Shown here: one piece after another, positions 17,096-24,981 of the stretch | How the letters are laid out: each line of letters starts with the position of its first letter | How positions within the stretch are numbered: the stretch's first letter is position 1 | Source: Aggregatilinea lenta | GTDB taxonomy: Bacteria; Chloroflexota; Anaerolineae; Aggregatilineales; Aggregatilineaceae | Length of the DNA: 64,000 nucleotides | Direction of reading: 5' to 3' | Assembly: GCF_003569045.1 (NCBI RefSeq) | Contig: NZ_BFCB01000003.1 | Location: 1,426,001 to 1,490,000, forward strand | Made by a program: the position numbers and the translations under genes | Notes under the pieces: generated by a model | Seen by the model: the letters and a program-made list of their open reading frames with translations, nothing else | Databases searched by the model: none | What the model was told of the DNA's origin: nothing

Positions 17096-17647
17096 TTCAC
17101 CACTTTTACCGCGAGCTTTTATTCTATCATCGCAACTGCGGCTGTAGTACTAGGTGACCTGGAAGATGCTTTTTGGCAGGGGGGCGTGCAAGTATGACGT
17201 CCGGATGAGGGTTGCTCTCCGCCGCGCGGGGACTGGTCGCGCTGCCAAGTGTGTCCAGAAACTACACGCACCGCAGCGCCCAATGCATCCCTACTTTCAC
17301 AACCAATGATATGACGTAGAATCAGACTAAGGCGATACGCGGAGAGGGAGCGTACTACAAGAAAGGGGAGATAATTTAGGAAAAGGTTGTTTGAAAGCTA
17401 ATCGAAGGAATGAAACGGCTCGTCACAGCAAATCTGCCCGATCACGTTTCCTCTCTGACCACTAGTTACAGGGCTCACCCGGCGCTGAACCCTTACCCTG
17501 GAACCACAACCCAGGTTCCCAATGCCCCAAGTACCTGCAAATTCGATGCCACGCCACCCTTTTTCAGACAATTTCTGACTTGACCGTCCATTTGACCCGG
17601 GACATGCTGCGTTCCCTAGGTGACTCTTCAATAAGTCCAATTCAAAA
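17096..17647. other. Gene-free region between the IS3 element and the acyltransferase
   Basis: About 550 bases with no convincing gene. A minus-strand frame at 17398-17667 lacks any family pattern and runs into the 3' end of the MBOAT gene. I see no clear terminator. The region may be residual sequence displaced by insertion of the IS3 element. Confidence 0.5.
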
Positions 17648-19069
17648 TCAAAATCCCTGGTATACAAAGGGTGGTACTGACCCCTGTTGGAGGATAGTCG
17701 CCAAAATCACAGCGATTAGCGCCGCGTCGATCAGAATGGCTTTGGCGAACTTAGAACGTTTTCGAAAAATAGACGAGACAACGTGTATTCGCATGTGCAA
17801 GCTATCGATCACGAACGACAGGCCGATCAACACAGTCGTGGCCATCGTGACGCTATTGATAGTCAACCCATCCAACCAGCTTACAGGAGAAAACAACCCG
17901 ATCCAATAATCGGCTGTAGCGGACAGCGAGGCGCGAAACGGTACCCATGTCAGGGCTACCAGCCCAAACACTATCAGCATTGATGCCATCGAACGGGACT
18001 TCATTGTCTGCGGACGATGCCTAGAATACAGTCGTTCGATCACCAGGTAACAGCCGTGTAGTGCACCCCAGAGCATCATGTTCCAACTGAGATTGTGCCA
18101 CATCGCGCTGACGAACATGGTGACCAGCGGCGGCAGCAGCAAGGCCAGCACGATGTGTTTACGCCGGAGCAGTGCACGGGTCAATGGCAGAAAGCTGTAG
18201 TCGCGTAGCCAGTTGGACAGGGAAATGTGCCAACGCTGCCAGAACTCGTTGAAATTATGGGCAAAATACGGTGCATCAAAATTAGAAACTAGTCGGATAC
18301 CAAATAACCCACTGACTCCCCGAACGATCAGGGTATACCCAGCGAAATCATTATAAAGTGCCACAGCATAGGCCACCAGCCAGAGCGCCAGCTCGGGCGC
18401 GGTGTAGCTGCGCGGCTGGTCGAAAATGTTGGTTGGCATAGAAATAAATAATAGATCTGCAATCACGATCTTACGCACCAATCCCTGCAGAATTAGGGCG
18501 GCGCTTGTGTCGATCTGTGCAGAGTCTACGATGCGTTTTTGCTCAAATTGTGGCATCAAGTCGCGCGCGCGCTCAATTGGTCCGGATACCATGCGCGGAA
18601 AATAGACCATATAGAGTGCGAAGTGGAGCGGATCTGTTGGTGGTTGTGTGATGCCTTGATAGACATCGAGCAAGTACGAGATTTCCTGGACGACAAAAAA
18701 GGACAGCCCCACTGGCAGCCAGATTGCGATACTGTCCGTGTTGAGCGGCAAATCCAGCGTATGGGCCAAGTTTGCCGCCTGAGTGATGAAGAAGCCGGTG
18801 TACTTGAAGTAGAGTAACACCGCGACATTAAACGCAATTCCTGCGTAGACGGTATAACCGGTCTTCCCCTGTTGCGCGATCCGTCGGGCTAGAGCGAAAT
18901 TAACTAGCGTGAGCAGCGCAAAGACGACTACAAACCGGATATCCCAAGTGGCGAGAAACACATATGAAGCGGCGAGCAGTAGATTGTTCTGGGCACGACG
19001 AGGCAGTAGATAGTATAAAATCAGGACTACTAGGACGAACCCCGCAAAAGCCAGCGATGTCACACTCAT
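17648..19069 (-). CDS. MBOAT-family O-acyltransferase (AlgI-like)
   Basis: A 473-residue polytopic membrane protein of the AlgI/PatA/DltB branch of MBOAT, which moves acyl groups from the cytosol to an extracytoplasmic glycan or other acceptor. The signature FNEFWQRWHISLSNWLRDY and the catalytic His in AMWHNLSW are present, and the C-terminus ends PPFVYQGF like other AlgI proteins. Length is normal. It overlaps the upstream gene by four bases (ATGA), so the two act as a pair: this protein carries the acyl group across the membrane and the partner attaches it. Acetylation of an exported polysaccharide is the likely outcome, given the sugar-handling genes nearby. Confidence 0.9.
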   Translation of the reverse strand: MSVTSLAFAGFVLVVLILYYLLPRRAQNNLLLAASYVFLATWDIRFVVVFALLTLVNFALARRIAQQGKTGYTVYAGIAFNVAVLLYFKYTGFFITQAANLAHTLDLPLNTDSIAIWLPVGLSFFVVQEISYLLDVYQGITQPPTDPLHFALYMVYFPRMVSGPIERARDLMPQFEQKRIVDSAQIDTSAALILQGLVRKIVIADLLFISMPTNIFDQPRSYTAPELALWLVAYAVALYNDFAGYTLIVRGVSGLFGIRLVSNFDAPYFAHNFNEFWQRWHISLSNWLRDYSFLPLTRALLRRKHIVLALLLPPLVTMFVSAMWHNLSWNMMLWGALHGCYLVIERLYSRHRPQTMKSRSMASMLIVFGLVALTWVPFRASLSATADYWIGLFSPVSWLDGLTINSVTMATTVLIGLSFVIDSLHMRIHVVSSIFRKRSKFAKAILIDAALIAVILATILQQGSVPPFVYQGF

Positions 19070-20700
19070 GGCACCATCCCCACATAGAACAGGTGGTACT
19101 GATCAGAAAAGGGCGCATAGCCCCAGCTTCGGATCGCTGTGTATGCCGGGTTTTCATAGACGGCAGGAGGACAGTGTAGCTGTGTCACGACTTCGGATTC
19201 CTGGCGGCACATGAGGTATGTAATCCCCGCCGCACGCAGAATAACTGGATCGGCGGACTCATACCAGCCGGTCAACGCGGGTTGATCGAGTTCGGATCGA
19301 TAGCGCATCCGGTCGAAAATAACCATTAAGTCCAGATTTTCTTGCCAGACATCAGGCGGCATCTCCGGCTGTCTCTCCATCAAAAGCCCCAGGTTGGACT
19401 GCAAGAACACACGATCCAATTCAACCGGGCTGGGATTGAAAATAACGGTTTCAGCGGGCAAAAGCGTGAAAGCTTTCTGGCGCGTTTGGTACTGTTGGTA
19501 ATGTTCTCTAGAAAAGCCCAATGTCGCCTCATAGTCGGGGGTGAGAGTCTGTGCGGAAGGCGTCCACAGAGGATGGTGTACGTCATCGAATGCATCATTA
19601 GCAAATGCATCTCCGATCTGCGTTCCCAACCATCCGCTGAACAGGATGCTGCCGCTTACATGAAAATGATTGTGAATATAATGCTGCGTGGTGCTTTCAA
19701 CTGTATCTGTATATGCTGTGATCGGGAGGCCAATCGTCTGCGTCGAAAGAAATGGAATGCCACGTGCCTGCGCATACGCTGCCGCTTCTGCCATCACCGC
19801 GCGGGAGGATCCATCGGTCGCCATTGTTGGAAACTCGACCAGCACCAAGCGAAAATTGTTATCTTTGCTCAGTTGTCCCATCACGTCAATCGCCTGCCAA
19901 TCCGCGTGCGATGGTGCGGAAAGAGACGTGAGGTAGTGGACAAACGCATCCTCATCTGGGGCAAACAGCGGAGCCGAACTCCGATAGGTCAGGATCGCGT
20001 TATAACCGCTCTCCTCTGGACTCTTGATGACATGCCGGTCGCGTTCGGTTTGGGCGGAGGCATCCACTTGTATGAGTGAATCAGGAAAATAGAGCAGGGG
20101 GAGATAGATTTTTAACGCGCGGAAGAGATAAGAATGCTCGTTTAACCATCCCTCAAAATTGAAGTCGCCTAACCGGTATTGAATCCAGGTGGACTCCGAA
20201 AAATAGTTTTCATTCGATTCGGCGAGCGAGTAAAAACTATGCGCCTGCAAACCCCATATAATCAGTTCGAAATCATAGTCTTGTACAAGGAGGGATACCA
20301 ACTGCGCGACTGTAGACGCGGACGCATCCATTAGGGCAAAATTAAAGCAGTTGAGCGAAAGCTCCGCCCGATTCTGCATCGCTACCTCGACTCGCGCCGG
20401 GTCGAGATATTCCACCAGGGAACTGCCTACTAATAGGCAATTGAAGTGCTCTATCTTAGTGAGGGATGCAAAATCTTCGAGTTTTGTTATTGCAGGTGCG
20501 TATCGGGTACTCAGCAGCGGATGGATCAATGTCATCGAATAAAGCGAACTGTTTGGCACCAAAAGCCTTAATAGTCCTTCACAAGGCAACGTCATCAGCA
20601 GGAAGATGCAAATTATCAGGATAATGCGCTTAATATATCGCGACTGTGGGATTTGTAGGGTTCCGTTCAACCAAGGTACTCCATAGATGGGAAGTTTCAT
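19066..20700 (-). CDS. Membrane-anchored SGNH/AlgJ-like partner of the MBOAT acyltransferase
   Basis: A 544-residue protein with one N-terminal membrane helix (about residues 25-48) and a large outer domain. LLVGSSLVEYLDP near residue 92 resembles the GxSxxE-like nucleophile block of DltD/AlgJ/AlgX-type proteins. A later HNHFHVSG segment could supply the distal histidine. The gene sits directly upstream of the MBOAT gene with ATGA overlap, the usual arrangement for such pairs. I do not see a complete SGNH triad with certainty. It is longer than typical AlgJ, with an extra C-terminal domain (about residues 440-544) of unknown role. Confidence 0.72.
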   Translation of the reverse strand: MKLPIYGVPWLNGTLQIPQSRYIKRIILIICIFLLMTLPCEGLLRLLVPNSSLYSMTLIHPLLSTRYAPAITKLEDFASLTKIEHFNCLLVGSSLVEYLDPARVEVAMQNRAELSLNCFNFALMDASASTVAQLVSLLVQDYDFELIIWGLQAHSFYSLAESNENYFSESTWIQYRLGDFNFEGWLNEHSYLFRALKIYLPLLYFPDSLIQVDASAQTERDRHVIKSPEESGYNAILTYRSSAPLFAPDEDAFVHYLTSLSAPSHADWQAIDVMGQLSKDNNFRLVLVEFPTMATDGSSRAVMAEAAAYAQARGIPFLSTQTIGLPITAYTDTVESTTQHYIHNHFHVSGSILFSGWLGTQIGDAFANDAFDDVHHPLWTPSAQTLTPDYEATLGFSREHYQQYQTRQKAFTLLPAETVIFNPSPVELDRVFLQSNLGLLMERQPEMPPDVWQENLDLMVIFDRMRYRSELDQPALTGWYESADPVILRAAGITYLMCRQESEVVTQLHCPPAVYENPAYTAIRSWGYAPFSDQYHLFYVGMVP

Positions 20701-20770
20701 TGAAATATGGAAAGCTTAGTAAGAAGGCAGACTTAACGTTCCACAATGTACAGTTTGAAAATGAAGAACA

Positions 20771-20816
20771 GTTTGACTGAAGAATCAACTCTGGATCGAC
20801 TTTTTGGCCCCCACAG
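20771..20816 (+). mobile_element. Solo right end of the 3477-4664 insertion-sequence family
   Basis: This stretch matches the transposase tail and right terminal repeat of the element at 3477-4664 (GGATCGACTTTTTGGCCCCC followed by ACAG). No transposase body precedes it, so only the end remains. Confidence 0.75.
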
Positions 20817-20858
20817 GCCTTCGTCATCCGATTTGGTCGTCGTCCAAGAATTATTCTC

Positions 20859-20886
20859 GGCGGGATCCAGGTGTGGCGATCCCGCC
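20859..20886. repeat. Perfect 9-bp inverted repeat (GGCGGGATC / GATCCCGCC)
   Basis: Arms at 20859-20867 and 20878-20886 with a 10-base loop would form a stable hairpin. No long T-run follows on either strand. It could be a terminator relic or an intergenic repeat. Confidence 0.6.
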
Positions 20887-20915
20887 TGACGCTCTTAGGA
20901 TGACGCGCGAGGAGG

Positions 20916-20944
20916 AAAAACAGGGCCAAGCTGATTAGTTTGGC
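20916..20944 (-). terminator. Intrinsic terminator downstream of the WD40 fragment
   Basis: On the minus strand GCCAA...TTGGC (20944-20925) is followed by CCTG and a run of five T (20920-20916). It lies just after the WD40 stop at 20957 and would have ended that gene. Confidence 0.5.
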
Positions 20945-20956
20945 TCTTCTACCAGA

Positions 20957-21096
20957 TTAAGGCAAGCTATAGACCCGTGCCGTGTGGTCCTTGCCCGCCG
21001 TTGCGATCATCGTCTGGTCCGGGCTGAATACCACCTCGTTCAACCAGTCGTTGCTCGGAAAAAATGCCAGTTGTGCCTGCGATGACACATCGAACA
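20957..21096 (-). pseudogene. C-terminal WD40-repeat fragment cut by an IS200/IS605 element
   Basis: The minus strand encodes WLNEVVFSPDQTMIATAGKD followed by HTARVYSLP and a stop at 20959-20957. This is one clear WD40 blade (SPDQ...ATAGKDHTARVY). The frame ends at the right end of the IS200/IS605 element. Nothing WD40-like is found beyond the other end of the element, so the rest of the gene was lost or lies elsewhere. Confidence 0.75.
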
Positions 21097-21105
21097 CGTG
21101 ACACT

Positions 21106-21126
21106 CCCCACGGCTAAAGCCGGGGG
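21106..21126. repeat. Right-end hairpin of the IS200/IS605 element
   Basis: CCCCACGGCT-AA-AGCCGGGGG folds into a stem with one mismatch. The tnpB stop codon (21116-21114) lies in its loop, typical for IS605-type right ends. Confidence 0.75.
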
Positions 21127-22289
21127 CTTCTGACGGACGCTTGCCCTTGCCCGCCCGCAGATGGGGCGAACAGCGGGGTTACGTTCTCCGGCACGGATGT
21201 GTCCCACCCGGCTCGACTTAAAATGTTCAACGCGGCATTGTGGTCCCGGTCGAGCGACAGGCCACAGTCGCATTCAACCCACCGGGTCGAAAGGTCGAAG
21301 TCTTGGAACGCGGCACCGCAAGCGCTACAGCATTTGGACGTGTAGGCGGGGTCTACGAAAGCGATCTCACGCCCGGCGCTTTCAGCCTTGTACGTGAGAT
21401 ACTGCCGGAACGCAGACCAACCGCTGTCCAGGATGCTCTTGCTCAGGGGGTGGTTACGGACCATGTTGTTCACGCGCAGGTCTTCCAGCGCAATGCAATC
21501 AAAGTTGCGCACGAGATAGGCGCTCAGCTTGTGGAGGTAGTCGGCCCGCTGAGCTGCGACGTGAGCCTGCTGGCGCTGGACCGCGCGCAGCGCTTTGCGC
21601 CGGTTCTGACTGCCACGCTGGGCGCGCGCGAGCTTGCGCTGCAGGACGCGCAATTTCTGCTGCCCGGCGCGGTAGTAGCCCGGATGCGCCACTTTCTCGC
21701 CGTCGCTGGTGGTGAGCAGCGCACTAATCCCCACGTCGATCCCGACCGCGCGCCCGGTAGAGGGCAAGGGGTCGGGCTTCTCGACCTCGCACGCAAAGCA
21801 GGCGTACCATTGGCTCGCTTTGTGTTGGATGCGCACCGTTTTGATCTCGCCCTCGATGGGCCGGTGCCAGCGCACCCGCACCCGACCAATGCCGAACAAC
21901 TTCAGTCGCCGCCCGTCCAGCTTCGCCCCCACGCCGAACTGCTTGAACAGGAAGCTGTTGTACCACCCGCGCCCTTTGAAGCGCGGATAGCCGGGCGTCT
22001 CGCCCGCCTTCACGCGGCGAAAGAACGCCTGGAACGCCAAGTCAACCTGCTCGATGACGCTCTGCGCGGTCTGGCTGAACATCTGGTCGGCGTAGGGGAA
22101 CGTCTGGCGGTAGTGCCTAGCAAGCTCGTACAACTCAGCTTTGCTCACGCCGCGCCCTTCGAGTTGGTAGGCGTACTTGCGCTCGGCCAGCGCCAGGTTG
22201 TACAGCCCCCGGCAGGCGTCCAGAATGAGCCGCAGGTTCTTTTCCTGTGCGGCAGAGGGGTAGAGGCGATAGCGGTAGCTGCGCAGCAT
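21114..22289 (-). CDS. tnpB: RNA-guided endonuclease TnpB
   Basis: A 391-residue TnpB of the IS605 OrfB family. It has an N-terminal HTH_OrfB-like region and a split RuvC nuclease with its acidic residues in GIDVGI, ALEDLRV and DRDHNAALN. A four-cysteine zinc finger (CSACG and CDCG) lies between the last two. All active-site residues are intact, so it is probably functional as an RNA-guided DNA nuclease that promotes retention of the element. Its start overlaps the tnpA stop by one base (TGATG). Long open frames on the opposite strand (21240-22784) are shadows of this gene. Confidence 0.95.
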   Translation of the reverse strand: MLRSYRYRLYPSAAQEKNLRLILDACRGLYNLALAERKYAYQLEGRGVSKAELYELARHYRQTFPYADQMFSQTAQSVIEQVDLAFQAFFRRVKAGETPGYPRFKGRGWYNSFLFKQFGVGAKLDGRRLKLFGIGRVRVRWHRPIEGEIKTVRIQHKASQWYACFACEVEKPDPLPSTGRAVGIDVGISALLTTSDGEKVAHPGYYRAGQQKLRVLQRKLARAQRGSQNRRKALRAVQRQQAHVAAQRADYLHKLSAYLVRNFDCIALEDLRVNNMVRNHPLSKSILDSGWSAFRQYLTYKAESAGREIAFVDPAYTSKCCSACGAAFQDFDLSTRWVECDCGLSLDRDHNAALNILSRAGWDTSVPENVTPLFAPSAGGQGQASVRSPRL

Positions 22290-22714
22290 CAGACGCCTTT
22301 CTGGTCTTCGATGTACTGCCGGATGGTTGCCAACGGCGCACCGCCCACCGTAGCGACAAAGTACGAGTTGGTCCAGAGTGTAGGCAGGCGACTTCGGAGC
22401 GACTTGAACTCTTGCCTTAGTAGCCTGGAACTGCGCCCTTTCACTCGCTTCACAAAGATGTGGATACCCAACTGTGGGTCAACTTCACAGAGCAGATGCA
22501 CGTGGTCGGGCATCACTTCGATCTCTATCACATCGCTGCGCAGTTCTTCCGCAACCTCATGCACGATATGTTTCATGCGTGCACCTATTTCATCGCTCAA
22601 AACCGCGCGGCGATACTTGGTGCAAAAGACCACGTGGTACTTGCACGAGTACACCACATTGTGGTTGCTCTTGAACGTTCGTTCTGTAGGCATGAAAGGA
22701 TTATACTGCGCCAT
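22289..22714 (-). CDS. tnpA: IS200-type Y1 transposase TnpA
   Basis: A 141-residue HUH single-strand transposase. The HUH motif is in MPDHVHLLCEV, and the nucleophilic tyrosine is in IRQYIEDQ near the C-terminus. Length is normal for IS200/IS605 TnpA. Translation may start at 22714 or at the second methionine (22693, MPTERTFKSN). It is transcribed away from the left-end hairpin at 22742-22762 and is coupled to tnpB. It looks complete and possibly active. Confidence 0.95.
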   Translation of the reverse strand: MAQYNPFMPTERTFKSNHNVVYSCKYHVVFCTKYRRAVLSDEIGARMKHIVHEVAEELRSDVIEIEVMPDHVHLLCEVDPQLGIHIFVKRVKGRSSRLLRQEFKSLRSRLPTLWTNSYFVATVGGAPLATIRQYIEDQKGV

Positions 22715-22741
22715 GTTGTATAATGCTAGTACGCCTTATAT

Positions 22742-22762
22742 CCCCATACCTAAAGGTAGGGG
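22742..22762. repeat. Left-end hairpin of the IS200/IS605 element
   Basis: CCCCATACCT-AA-AGGTAGGGG forms an imperfect hairpin upstream of tnpA with one bulged base, the expected subterminal structure recognised by TnpA. Confidence 0.72.
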
Positions 22763-22849
22763 CTTTACGGCGCTTTTCCGGTAAGGGAAGTCATCAGGAC
22801 AGTCCTGAGCAAGCGAGTGCCAGATGGTCTGGCGGAAAGGGGCACGATT

Positions 22850-23527
22850 GTGGACGTTTTGCTCAAGCATAAACCGTCGTATTCATTGGCCGTGGTAACG
22901 CTCGCCGGTGGCGAAGAAATCCGCGCGGAATCGGGGGCAATGGTCAGCTACAGCGAGGGCGTTGTCACCGAGACGTCGTCCAAGGGCGGACTATTCGGAG
23001 GGCTCAAGCGCATGGTGGGCGGCGAGAGCTTCTTCCAGAATGTCTGGAAAGCGCCCGGCCAGGGCGGTGAGGTGACGCTCGCGCCAGCGCTGCCGGGCGA
23101 CATGATGGTCATCGAGCTGACCGACGGCGAGTTCTACCTGCAGAGCGGCGCATTCGTCGCCAGCGAAGCAACGGTGGAGACGGACACGAAGTGGGGTGGG
23201 GCAAAAGGCTTTTTCGGCAGCAACAGCCTGATTCTGCTCCGCATGAGCGGTCAGGGGAAAGTCGTCCTTGGGGCCTATGGCGCGATCGAGGAACGAACCC
23301 TGCAACCGGGGCAGAAGTATACCGTCGATACGGGCCACATCGTGGGCTTCAGCAGTTCGACGCAGTTCCAGGTCCGACGGGTGGGGAATTGGAAATCGAC
23401 CCTGCTAAGTGGCGAGGGGTTAGTGTGTGAGCTAACAGGACCCGGGACTGTCCTCATGCAAACCCGCTCAGAGGAAGCTTTGATTGGCTGGATTGCACCG
23501 CGGCTGCCGGATAAGCGGGGAGACTAG
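22850..23527 (+). CDS. AIM24/TIGR00266-family protein
   Basis: A 225-residue protein of the AIM24 family with a double beta-helix-like fold. The typical segments are AESGAMVSYS, a glycine-rich GGLFGGLKRMVGGES, an LQSGAFVA stretch and a GWIAPRLP-like end. The family is widespread in bacteria and its biochemical role is unsettled; mitochondrial AIM24 helps organise inner-membrane complexes. I prefer the GTG at 22850, which gives VDVLLKHKPSYS and has a purine-rich GGAAAGGGG before it; the frame is open further upstream to 22817. It is a single gene, read away from the IS200/IS605 element. Confidence 0.87.
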   Translation: MDVLLKHKPSYSLAVVTLAGGEEIRAESGAMVSYSEGVVTETSSKGGLFGGLKRMVGGESFFQNVWKAPGQGGEVTLAPALPGDMMVIELTDGEFYLQSGAFVASEATVETDTKWGGAKGFFGSNSLILLRMSGQGKVVLGAYGAIEERTLQPGQKYTVDTGHIVGFSSSTQFQVRRVGNWKSTLLSGEGLVCELTGPGTVLMQTRSEEALIGWIAPRLPDKRGD

Positions 23528-23537
23528 AAGCTCGCAG

Positions 23538-23571
23538 AAAAAAAGCAGCCACGTGTTTATCACATGGCTGC
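23538..23571 (-). terminator. Intrinsic terminator of the tRNA-Ala transcript
   Basis: On the minus strand GCAGCCA (23571-23565) pairs with TGGCTGC (23551-23545) and is followed by seven T (23544-23538). It lies 10 bases after the tRNA 3' end. The hairpin could also end transcription of the AIM24 gene from the other side, though with a weaker T-tract. Confidence 0.78.
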
Positions 23572-23581
23572 TTCTGTTTGC

Positions 23582-23657
<76 letters not shown>

Positions 23658-23772
23658 GTTAGGCCGCCGGAGAATGCATTCCCCAGTGCCCTCACATTCT
23701 ACCGATCCGCGAGGTTAAAGTCAAGGCGCAATTGGCCAAGGCAAATCGTCTGTTTGTGGCATCCACTTATCG

Positions 23773-24969
23773 CTAGGCCGACACGGTGGACACCGTGATG
23801 CTGGTGGGTTGTGTGTAGGGCTGCTTCCACCGAAGCCACTGGTACGTCAAGAGGCCAGCCAGCAGCACCGGGGTCAGGAACTGCTCAACCTGCGAATCAT
23901 GCCCCATGTTTGCCCCCACCGCGTTATAGATCCAGGGCGAGATCAGGATAAGAAGGACTCCCCCCGTGTTCCAGGGCTGCTTTCTGCCGGCCCAGGCAAT
24001 GATCCAGATCGGGAGCAATGCGTAGACCAGCGTGTAGTCCTTTGTCTGGCGGAGGGTGAGGAGCGCCACCAGGATGAATACGGATAGGCTCCATGGCAGG
24101 CGGTACTGCATGGGCAATGAGTACATTTGATACAGCATGTATATGCCCCAACCGACGATGATCGCGATCATAAGGTATGTAAGCCAATTCACCCCGAAGA
24201 TTGCAGGCGCAAAGGTGGTCGCTTGATTGGCTTCATACCCCCGGATGTCATGCAGAAAATCCGGAATCCAAAATCCAATCTGCGCCACCGAGAGGAAAAA
24301 TAATACGCTCATTATCCCCGCCCATCGCATCACTACTTTGTAGTGCCGAGAGAGCAGGAGGAAGAGCAGGAGTGCGGCAGTGAGCACAATTCCCTCGGAA
24401 CGCACTGTTGATCCCACCAATGCTATGGCTGCGAACCACGGCCGATCTTCAAGTACCATCCACCAGCTGATCACCAGGCATGCCAAGATAAAGATCGTGT
24501 ATTGACCGATCACATACGAGTTGGCCGAATGCCTCCAAGGAACTGCTGAAAACACTGTGATTAAGGCCAGAAGCAGTGGCGGGAGTCGCCAACTCAAGAG
24601 CGTAAACACGAGCAAGGGTAAAACCAGTACCAGAAGGAGTTGAAGTCCACACCAGAGAATAATCGATAATGAAAATGGCAGGAGCCAAAAGGGCAGCAGA
24701 ATCCAGGTGACCGTGGCGGGATAGTAGAAGCGGTGAATGTACTTGTCGTACAGCGGATAGCCCATTGCCTTTAGCATGGGGTAGGTAACGGCATCTGTAT
24801 AAGGGTTTACTCCCTGCAGCATCTCGCGCGCGCCGTACCAGCGCGGGAACAGGTCGTAATCGTGTGGCATCTTCTTGGGAATAAGCCACAGCTGTGTTGT
24901 GACCGTTAAGACAAACCACAACCCAAGTAGAATAAGTAACAGTGAGGTCTTTTGGCGCGAAAGATGCAT
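23773..24969 (-). CDS. GT87-type polytopic glycosyltransferase
   Basis: A 398-residue protein with about ten hydrophobic helices. The first outer loop carries DLFPRWYGAREMLQGVNPY, matching the Asp-containing loop and GxxPY motif of the GT87 (DUF2029) family, which uses polyprenyl-phosphate sugars such as mannose at the outer face of the membrane. The C-terminal helices are followed by a short basic tail. It starts 12 bases after the stop of the ligase/TPR gene, so the two are one transcription unit, probably for surface glycan or glycoprotein synthesis. The precise sugar cannot be told from sequence. Confidence 0.8.
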   Translation of the reverse strand: MHLSRQKTSLLLILLGLWFVLTVTTQLWLIPKKMPHDYDLFPRWYGAREMLQGVNPYTDAVTYPMLKAMGYPLYDKYIHRFYYPATVTWILLPFWLLPFSLSIILWCGLQLLLVLVLPLLVFTLLSWRLPPLLLALITVFSAVPWRHSANSYVIGQYTIFILACLVISWWMVLEDRPWFAAIALVGSTVRSEGIVLTAALLLFLLLSRHYKVVMRWAGIMSVLFFLSVAQIGFWIPDFLHDIRGYEANQATTFAPAIFGVNWLTYLMIAIIVGWGIYMLYQMYSLPMQYRLPWSLSVFILVALLTLRQTKDYTLVYALLPIWIIAWAGRKQPWNTGGVLLILISPWIYNAVGANMGHDSQVEQFLTPVLLAGLLTYQWLRWKQPYTQPTSITVSTVSA

Positions 24970-24981
24970 GCGGAATCGCCC

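Larger units (their letters stand above)
21097..22765 (-). mobile_element. IS200/IS605-family element with tnpA and tnpB
   Basis: Transposase tnpA and nuclease tnpB are both complete and lie between two imperfect hairpins, at 21106-21126 (right end) and 22742-22762 (left end), as expected for this family that moves as single-stranded DNA. Exact cleavage points cannot be fixed from sequence alone, so the boundaries are approximate. The element lies in a WD40 gene remnant. The tnpB 3' end and right end should encode the guide RNA (omegaRNA) used by TnpB. Confidence 0.88.

Noticed and set aside
17398-17667. Minus-strand frame of 89 codons after the MBOAT gene
   Set aside because: No recognisable sequence features and it overlaps the MBOAT 3' end.
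21240-22784. Long plus-strand open frame of 514 codons
   Set aside because: It is the opposite-strand shadow of tnpB and tnpA, which have full catalytic motifs on the minus strand.
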